In this document: positions 56,101 through 64,000 of the stretch, in pieces
Numbering within the stretch: the first letter of the stretch is position 1
How the letters are laid out: each line of letters begins with the position of its first letter
DNA from: Beroe forskalii
Taxonomy: Eukaryota > Ctenophora > Nuda > Beroida > Beroidae
Assembly: GCA_011033025.1 (NCBI GenBank)
Contig: WFMF01000138.1
Location: 1-64,000 of the forward strand
Direction: 5' to 3'
Length of the DNA: 64,000 nucleotides
Position numbers and translations under genes: made by a program
The notes under the pieces: generated by a model
The model's database searches: none
What the model was told of the DNA's origin: nothing
The model's input: only the letters and a program-made list of their open reading frames with translations

Positions 56101-59100
56101 TCTCTAAAATATCTAAATAACTATATCTAATTACCTGCTGCAAAATCAATTAGGTACTGTTTCTGTTATTTTGTTGCATGAGTTTTTATGTGTGACTTGT
56201 TTGCGTCTGTGTTAACAACAGCTCCACATGGTTGAGAGTCTCATTCACCTTGATTGTTTATTATTTTGTTGTTTGAACACTATCCTCCACTATCCAAGCA
56301 TGATTATCAGTTAAAAATTACAGATTTCCTCAACCAAAGCAAGAATTAGCTGAAGATCTAATAGGAGTTGCCAATACAAACTGGAAGAGTGTCTCCACAT
56401 GGTTGAGATATTATTCAAGATAGCATCCTTTTTTGCTCGTAAATAGATACTGGATAACTTTGAATGAACATTACATTGATTTGAATATTCAACCAGATGT
56501 GGAGACTGATCTAAATTATAGATATGGGTACAGCTCCACATGGTTGAGGGCTATATCATCCAATTAGCTAACAATCATGTCAGTAAACCCTTATGGAGCA
56601 ACAAAATACTAAATGAGCCTGTATAACCAACGTGTGGCTTCATAATTGATATAAATTTGATGGTTACCTACAATTTCTCATTTTCCACATTTTAGAATTG
56701 AAGGGGTGAGAGTATTTGAAATAGTTCTCCACACTGGTTGAGGTCACTAGAGAACTTTTATGGCCTCAAACATTTGGCCAGAAGATGACTTCAGCTAAAA
56801 TTGAAAATTCTGACTCCAAATTGGACATAAAACCCCTGGTTGAGGGAATTTTAATATTTATTTTCAATCTTTCTCCACATTGGTTGAGGAATAAATGTCA
56901 GAAACCTTAATAAAAAGTTGTGAAATGATGTAACCCATTAGCTACTGAAATTTCGATCAAAAATGTCCATCTGGAGCTGGTTGAGGGCCTTGCTCCACAC
57001 GTAGCTCCACATATCATATATTAGGCTATATCTTTGGAACCAATCAAGCTTTTAATTTCGTTCTTTAAAAAATAGATGTAAAATTTCCTCGGGCAGAAGT
57101 CTCCACATGACTCAAAATGATAAATACTGGTGGAGCCCCTCAACCAAGCATTTTATGGACTATAAAATATGTCAAGACAGCTTTCAACATGACCATTGGT
57201 GACAGAACCTACTGCAGTTCTGTGACAAAAACAGCATCAATTGGTGACAGAACCCACTACAGTTCTTGAAAAAATACAGCATCAATTGGTGACAGAACCT
57301 ACTGCAGTTCTGTGACAAAAACAGTATCAATTGGTGACAGAACCCACTACAGTTCTTGAAAAAATACAGCATCAATTGGTGACAGAACCTACTGCAGTTC
57401 TGTGACAAAAACAGTATCAATTGGTGACAGAACCCCACAGCAGTTCTGTGACAAAAACAGCGTCAATTCTGTGACAGAACCCACTACAGTTCTGTGACAA
57501 AAAAAGCGTCAGTTCTGATTTATTGATTTCTTTACTTATTGATTTTTTACCTTTTACTCCCAGTTTTGGAACTGAAGATATGGTCGTGAGCAGTTTCTTA
57601 TAAAGGTGTTTATTGACACCATTATGACGTGTGTAATTTGACGAATACTTGACACCACTCAGTTACCGTGGAATTCATACGTACAGCATAAAGCATGATT
57701 TCTTGACACCACTAAGACAGACTACGAATACATTGAGTCCATATCAGACGGTCGATCAAACTAGAGTTCGGTTTCAGATGCCACAGCGTCACAAACTTTT
57801 TGTCTCACATGCTATGTAATATAGACATTTTTTAATAACTGCTAAAAAAAAGTTCCTAGAAATTGCCTCTAACAACAGGATAGGGCTCCTAGAAGGTGAT
57901 ATTCATGATTCCTCTTGTGACGAACTGGTATTCCGACCAGATCGCTCGCGATCATTAGAATTGCCACTCCGTGAACAATTTGTACCACAGAAATTCTGTG
58001 GATTCATGTAACGCGCGAAGCGACATATCATTTTGTTTACGCGCAATGGCTCGACTCAACCACATGTCCAATTTCATCAATCATGTAGACATTCCAAAAA
58101 ATGTCTTGGCATTTGTACCGATGTGTCTATCAAAAAGCTTCTACCATGTTTGAAAAACGTGGCATATGCTTCTATCTTTGGTCGCATCAAACCTTTTTGA
58201 TTTCAACTTCTTACCCTAACTTTTGAATCACTCGCCAACACCCTTTGAGTAAGGCACGCTGATAGTCAATCCTCACCACATTTCATTCTTTCGATCTCAA
58301 TTAACATTTGAATTTGAGCAATCAACATTTCGCTAAACATGTGTATTAATTGAACATTCCTCACCAGGTTGGCGGACATGGCACAAAGCCTACAGTCGGA
58401 GCCTACTTCCTCTCTGTGGGGTGGAGTACCTAATTGTGGGAGGTGCGGACAACACGTCCCTCTACCAGACAGAATGTCTATCAGCAGTGAGTTAAGTTGA
58501 ACCATACCAGATATAATATTAATTTGTGGTACGTACTTATTAGGGTTTTTCTATGTCTCATAAGTCAGTTTTATGAGCATTAAATGTAAGCATCGAAAAT
58601 CAGGTTCCGAAATTCGACGATGTTGAAACTTAAAAGATTTATTGTTGCTGGGGAGAGAAAGGGGTATCGTTCATATTATAGGTAATAGGAAAGAGCCGAC
58701 GAGAAAAACTTGTAAACTCGCATATTTCTAGTCTCCAAATATTCAATATCACTTCAAACCTACTTCAAACCTACTTCAAACCTATACATCTCGTTTAATA
58801 ACCGCTGCCTAGAGATTCAGCAAGAGAATTGAAGGACGGCAGCATAATTATTCTTTTCTATGTGTTTTATCTACATACAATAGAGAAATGGTTCATCAGA
58901 GTAAATCACTTCGGTGCTGCAATTTGTCGATTAGAATGACGATACATTTTGAAGCTGCAATCAGCAATGCGATTCCCTAGACAAAGTCTAGGAGTTACTA
59001 AAGCAGATACCAATATTCCTGCAGCTGCAAAAATTATGATTTATTTGTGCTACAAAGCCAAACGGAACGTAATATTGCCATTGGCTAAGTTTTCTCGTTG

Positions 59101-61602
59101 TTTCTAGGAACTTGTCAATCCAGCTGTCTTATGAATTGATGCAAATTATATCCTTGTGTTTGGAGATTAGGGTCGGAGTGGCCAGTAAAACTTTGCCAGT
59201 ATCAAGCTTTTATGGGCTTTTCAAGCTCTAACCGAGGTTAAAAAATCTCGAATTTCAGGTATATTTGCAGCTGTTTAAAACTAGGTAATTTTTAAAACGA
59301 AATTGAGAATGGAGACACTTAGGTGTATAATAACCCTTCCAGGGTCGTTAAAGCGACCATTTAGGCAGAATACCAGTGCAAGCTAGCAGTCCTCTGACCG
59401 CCCCTCGGCAGCAGTCCATGTTCATAAACAGAGGACCATGGTGCATGTCAAGGGCTAAAACGCTATTAAGATCCAAGAAAAACATTTCCTTGCGTTTCAA
59501 AATTTACCCTTTAAGATACTGCTTTACCAGGAAAACCATGTGTCCATGTAAGTTGCGGTAAACGGTCGCCACTTCCATATGTAACCGCTTAATTTGAAGC
59601 TGCAGTCAGCAGATGCGATTCCCTTTAACAGAGTTTAGGAGTTACTAAAGCAAATACCGACATTCTTGTAGCTGCAAGAATGTTCCGTTTGAGACTCAAA
59701 TATTAACTGTAACCTACCATGGTTAATCCAGGTGGCTTCATGAACAAAGCAAATTATATCCTTGTGCTTGGAATTAAGGGTTGAAGTCATCAAATTTTAC
59801 CAATATCAACCTTCCATTGGCGTTTGAGGCTCCAATCGAGGTTATGGAAGTTGAAATTTCAGATTTGCAGCTCTTTAAAAGCAGACAATTTCTTAGAAGA
59901 CAATTTGTACGCCGATCCTTTGAAAATATTATTCAATTCTCATAATTAAACTTAAATATCCCTGATCAGTTATCCTTACTTTACCCTTACCGTACAACCA
60001 TGTAATCAACTAATCAAATTTTAGATAATTTCTCGCTCTCTCTTCTACTTTTTAATCCTATCCGACATGATTTGCCACTTCTTTTTCTCCTTTTCGGTTT
60101 AATTTGCTCTTCGGCTCAAAATTCGTCGTCCAAACTCTTCCTAATTATGCCTGACTTCATCCTTTTATCGCGTTGTGGGGGGTCCGAAAATGACAGATTG
60201 CTCAGAGCACATTTCTAAGTCTTTTAACTTTTCAATCTTATTTCCTAAATCTCGAATTTCGATGAAAAAAGATATATTATCCTGTATTTATCAGGTTGTC
60301 ATTTCCGAGTTTTCATGCTTACACTGCACCTCAAATCAGTGGCCTAGTCCTAAGATCAAGGCTCTACATTCAGACATCTCCCGTAAATGACCCAACTCTA
60401 ACACCCAGCTTCTTTCAGCCCCTCACCCGAATAACCCAACTCTAACACCCAGCTATTTTCATCCCCTCACCCGAATGACTTGACTCTGACACCCAGCTTC
60501 TTCCAGCCCCTCACCTGAATGACCCAAATCTAATACCCAGCTTCTTTCAGCCCCTCACCCGAATAACTCAACTCTAACACCCAGCTATTTTCAGCCCCTC
60601 ACCCGAATGACCCAACTCTAACACCAAGCTATTTTCAGCCCCTCACCCGAATGACCCAACCTTTAACACCAAGCTTCTTTCAGCCCCTCACCCGAATGAC
60701 CCAACTCTAACACCCAGCTTCTTTCAGCCCCTCACCCGAATGACCCAACTGTAACACCCAGCTTCTTTCAGCCCCTCACCCGAATGACCCAACTCTAACA
60801 CCCAGCTATTTTCAGCCCCTCACCCGAATGACCCAACTCGAACACCCAGCTATTTTCAGCCCCTCACCCGAATGACCCAACTCTGACGAAGTACTTGCAC
60901 CACTCACAGCGAAACCTGACAATGATCTCGCACACTGATGACAGACCGCACACTGCACCCAGCTCAATGAAATACAGGTCTGGATTGATTAATGTTGTTG
61001 AAAGAATTTGATGTGAAACTTAGTGAAATTTAGAGAAAAATTAAGGTAGTAAAAATACCAGTAGAAAATCATAAAAGATTAAAATTGAACTGAAATTACA
61101 CTGATTTAGCTAAATTCTCCTTGTAATCAGGGCCTGGAAAAAGTCGAAGAGCCAAGGGAGCATTGAAGTCGGGGAAACGAACAAGGAATCATCTGAGGCT
61201 ACCGGTGAGCATTTGGAATGGAGATAATCTATTTTTTGTTTTGTTTATAGTTCCTAAGTCCTTGTGATTTTTGAAAAGAAGCAAAAAACGACCAAAAAAA
61301 CTGACCCGTCGCGTCCCTGTATTTCTTGATTCTGATTTATGCCACCTCATTTTGCTGTGTTATGCTTTACTGACATCCTATCGATTGCAGGAGAAACTGA
61401 GCCCTCCCGACCTACCAGTGGGCGGAGCGTAACGTTCAACGGAACGGATCAGATCGTGGAACAGAACGGAGAGGTGGATACTGCACCTAGCAGTGGGGAT
61501 ACCGCACCTAGCAGTGGGGATACTAGAGATACTCCACCTACTGGTGGTGATACCGGGGATACCGCACCTGTAGAGGCGGTGTCAGAGGGGACTGCATCTT
61601 AG
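53182..61602 (+). CDS. Unidentified gene, 3' seven exons
   Basis: Exons 53182-53256, 53413-53527, 54245-54344, 58368-58486, 60860-60977, 61131-61204, 61391-61602 (stop TAG). Every border is GT-AG and every phase agrees, giving 270 residues. The first half is folded-looking (LREWLKREIPSAMLFSFDH; CMSKIVSRIKNVALG), followed by NCGRCGQHVPLPDR, which has a CxxC pair. The second half is disordered: HTAPSSMKYRAWKKSKSQ, then SRPTSGRSVTFNG and an acidic Thr/Gly/Asp tail with DTAPSSG and DTPPTGGDTG units. I do not recognise the family. The 5' exons are upstream of 53182, perhaps in the doubtful sequence or the gap. The long third intron (4.0 kb) holds a transposon, and the fifth exon's acceptor lies in the last unit of a 44-bp minisatellite. 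Confidence 0.75.
54973..57199. mobile_element. 2.2-kb motif-decorated transposon (CTCAACCAnnGTGGAG)
   Basis: Inverted ends TGGTCATGTTGAAAGCTGTC (left) and GACAGCTTTCAACATGACCA (right). Inside are about 18 copies of CTCAACCA, one to three bases, then GTGGAG. Copies in the left half are forward (about 55152, 55311, 55457, 55612, 55766, 55916, 56082). In the right half they are mostly inverted, as CTCCACATGGTTGAG (about 56221, 56394, 56533, 56727, 56872). No transposase frame, so it is non-autonomous. It sits in an intron of the unidentified gene. Target duplication not resolved. Confidence 0.75.
57200..57510. repeat. 45-bp tandem repeat with 90-bp dimer
   Basis: About six units starting TTGGTGACAGAACC. 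Units ending in CTGTGACAAAAACAGCATCAA-like sequence alternate with units having CTTGAAAAAATACAGCATC, giving a 90-bp dimer. The array starts at the right end of the transposon (GACCATTGG) and may have grown from its flank. Confidence 0.8.
57511..58367. other. Intron sequence
   Basis: Intron of the unidentified gene. TTGACACCACT occurs at about 57650 and 57705, the same core seen in the repeats at 30.2 and 40.7 kb. No exon recognised. Confidence 0.4.
58948..59290. repeat. Dispersed repeat, copy 1
   Basis: About 340 bp starting GAAGCTGCAATCAGCAATGC and including TTAGGAG/CTAGGAGTTACTAAAGCA and TTATATCCTTGTG. It is repeated in the same direction at 59595-59900. The two copies have diverged considerably. 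Confidence 0.7.
59595..59900. repeat. Dispersed repeat, copy 2
   Basis: Same orientation as copy 1 at 58948-59290, starting GAAGCTGCAGTCAGCAGATG. The segment between the copies is unrelated. Could be two members of a short interspersed family; no A/B box was found. Confidence 0.7.
60386..60865 (+). repeat. 44-bp minisatellite made from a 3' splice site and exon start
   Basis: About eleven units, CCCCTCACCCGAATGACC, CAACTCTAACACCCAGC, TTCTTTCAG. The last unit ends in TATTTTCAG at 60859 and runs on as the exon CCCCTCACCCGAATGACCC, AACTCTGACG. Each unit thus carries a pyrimidine tract, AG and the first 25 exon bases. Confidence 0.87.
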
Positions 61603-63839
61603 AACAGACGCGATCTTCTGAATCGTGATCTTTCTTAGAGACACAATCTTCTTAGACACGATTTATTAGAGATCATGATATGTCAGAGGACAGGTTTATC
61701 AGGAAAATGTGATAAGTTTTCTATTCATGACTCTTCAGAAACATTTATTGCGTGTATATAAGTGAGTTCAGGGGACGTTATAGATGATAGTTTACTCCAA
61801 GTCAAGACCATCATGGATCAGAGATATAATTTCAGTTTTGATAGAATGAAATGACCGATTACGTAACCATTCGTAGAATTAATAGTGTGTGGTATTTATT
61901 ACTTTATGATGAATGCATGGGTGCATATAAATATAATGAACATCTTAGGGCGTTAAATTGACTATGAAATGAACTGAATGTTGGCTTTGAGAGTAAGATT
62001 AATCAGCATATTGGTTTAGAGTTTACACCCTCGCCCTTTGGGCTGGGGTCTAAACTGAAAACATCCCTCAGGAAGCATCCTAAAAAAGAACCTGATAAGC
62101 GTGTGGCTATGTATTTTATAGATTTGCTTAATAATAGTCATTAAGTCAAATTTGAATTAAAGCTACTTAACGCTATAATTTCGTGCTGGTCGTATATACC
62201 GCAAGTTACACTGTCGCTAAAACGAGCTTGGGAGGGGTATAATGTTGCATATAGTACGAGATATAGTTGGCTGGAACACACACCAACACCGCGGATGTTA
62301 ATAATAATAAATTATTAATTACTGTATAATTACTGTTAATGCCTTCTCACTTTTTGAGCTGTGCAACCGCTTCGACTTCGTCGCGGTAGTATCTGCACAT
62401 CTCTCAATGTGAGAAGGTATTGATCTATTGTGGTATTTGAACCGACATTTCAGATATAGCCAAGTAGTTTAAACAAAGGTTTCACAACATAACGCCATTC
62501 AAGAGCATCATTGAGTTGAGTCATGTTATCACCATAATTCTGAAAACTTCGTATTATAGTTGCGGAGTGTGGCCACACGCGCTCAATTTTCTCTCTTTGG
62601 TGATTGGAGCTGGTAATTCCGTGGCAATATAATAACATTCTGATAAGTGCACCGTGTATTGTTATTGTACCTCTTACATGGATCAAATAACGTATAATTG
62701 TTAATCAAACAACCAACTATTGCTAGGAAATAGGTATTTCGTGTGGTTGCTATAGAATGTTGACTCCAGCTTGACGGTTTTACAGTTGACTCCTGATTCG
62801 CCGATAGTCCTATCAATGGCCTTTCAAAATAATTACAGGAAAGTTAATTCCGTTGTCACTTACCGATTGACCAATGAAATCGATAGTTATTTTATTGACC
62901 AATTATAGCAAAAGTAGTTGCTCCATGTAATAAATTAGTAGATTTAATACTCTGGCCCCTTTTAGTAGTAATACTATGACCTGTGGCGGTCCGGGTGTCA
63001 GGCATAAGTGTCACACTAAATTCACTAAGATTGTTTAACTATTCGTCCTTAATTCGGTGTCTTGGTACATTAAATTCCAAATTTAGATCAATATAAGATG
63101 ATTCAGATTGCTACATTGTAATTTAGATAATCACCTTTGCAGTGATTTTTTTGAACTTCGAAGTGGCATGGATGTACAGCTTTAATCTCTACGTTCCCAG
63201 TTAAAGTTGAGACAGAAGCCCGGATATTTATACCAAATTTGACAGGAATTGCTCGAAATTGCGTCTTTTTTGACGCATTTGAAAGGGACTGGCAGGTATT
63301 AAAGCGTTATAAAAGTTACGATGCAAATTACCTACGTATGAAATTTAAATTTAATTCCTTGTTGATGAAGGCATTTATTCAATTAAATTACAGAGCAGGT
63401 GAATTCCTGATCCTGTTGGTCAGGGTGAGGTGCCAATTGCCATTTAATACCTTTGCGAAATGTCAGCAGGGTTCTCTGTGGAACCTTATTACCAGACGTC
63501 TGCAATTTTCGAGTAAAAGTCACAACCATTATTTTGGTGCCCTTTCCGGCCCTTTCACAAGTTTTTTCCGCCGTTCGAATTTATGAAGAAAGTGAACTGA
63601 TGTCCTATTTAACTGCTATGAGTGCTCATCTGTCAAAAGCAACGCGTCGAAGCGTTGGTAGAAGGAGCCTCGCTTTACCATTCCTTTTAACCTTCCATTT
63701 GATGAATTGCTTTTGACTTTTTGACTGCTGATCACACATGCGTTATGATCTGATTGTGGTTCCTTCCAAAAATTTCGTGCTGAATTTTATAATTCTGTCC
63801 ATAGTAGATAGTACCTATTTATTTTTGTCGTTACATCAT
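61603..63839. other. 3' flank of the unidentified gene and intergenic DNA
   Basis: Should contain the 3' UTR of the preceding gene; no clean AATAAA nearby was found. Apart from the hairpin at 62342-62417 and a diverged MITE-like right arm near 63640-63750, nothing is recognised. ORFs at 63239-63716 lack family resemblance. Confidence 0.4.
62342..62417. other. 76-base hairpin
   Basis: Arms CCTTCTCAC / GTGAGAAGG, continuing with TTTTTGAG / CTCTCAA, TGTGCA / TGCACA and CCGC / GCGG around a loop with TTCGACTTCG. It is long and nearly continuous. Could be a tiny MITE or a structured RNA; no tRNA, snRNA or 5S features are seen. Confidence 0.4.
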
Positions 63840-64000
63840 GGGATCGTTCACATATAACGTAATCACCTAGGGGGAGGGGGGTTTCCGAATGATTACGCTA
63901 CATGTTATTGTAACAAAATATACAACTACTGTAAACTTGATTACGAGGGGGAGGGGTTTGAAATGGGCCAAAAACTGATTACGTAATATGTGAACGATCC
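63840..64000. mobile_element. MITE, GGGATCGTTCA family, cut by the window end
   Basis: Starts GGGATCGTTCACATATAACG and ends at the last base with CGTAATATGTGAACGATCC, one base short of complete. Same interior (GTAAACTTGATTACGAGGGG) as at 41874-42050. Confidence 0.85.

Overview
The window is AT-rich nuclear DNA of a non-vertebrate animal. Genes have several small exons with GT-AG introns, there are polyadenylation signals, and transposons of metazoan type (Penelope-like, non-LTR, MULE, hAT) fill much of the rest. Gene content (vinculin, SEC22, ENKD1) fits Metazoa; I cannot fix the phylum. The assembly has one 100-base gap (50677-50776) followed by about 1.8 kb of doubtful homopolymer-rich sequence.

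Layout. 0-11 kb is mostly mobile DNA: a decayed Penelope-like reverse transcriptase, a non-LTR fragment in a 13-bp tandem repeat, a small MITE split by a 4.0-kb foldback element, and a motif-decorated element. 10.6-14 kb (+) holds the 3' exons of a SEC22-type R-SNARE. 15.6-18.1 kb (-) is a single-exon secreted protein built on a 12-residue Trp/Gln/Asn repeat. 19.6-27.9 kb is a large MULE-like inverted-repeat element with broken transposase, a 2.6-kb minisatellite and a nested hAT-like element. 29.5-35.6 kb (-) is ENKD1 (enkurin-domain protein). 36.0-40.4 kb (+) is an unidentified coiled-coil protein, divergent to ENKD1. 43.5-50.7 kb (-) is the C-terminal third of vinculin, cut by the gap. 53.2-61.6 kb (+) is the 3' part of an unidentified gene with a 2.2-kb motif-decorated transposon in a long intron. 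The window ends in a MITE also present at 41.9 kb.

The most unusual observation is that minisatellites repeatedly sit on exon-intron junctions. In SEC22, ENKD1 and the coiled-coil gene the repeat unit contains the last bases of an exon plus its 5' splice site. In vinculin and the MULE gene it contains the 5' splice site. In the last gene it contains the 3' splice site plus the start of the exon. Each array therefore lines up many copies of a splice signal beside the real one. I know of no named class for this; whether it is undescribed would need a literature and genome-wide check.

Exon structures were joined by hand using reading frame, splice phase and remembered family similarity; no search was run. 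All genes except the secreted repeat protein are partial or have at least one uncertain junction.
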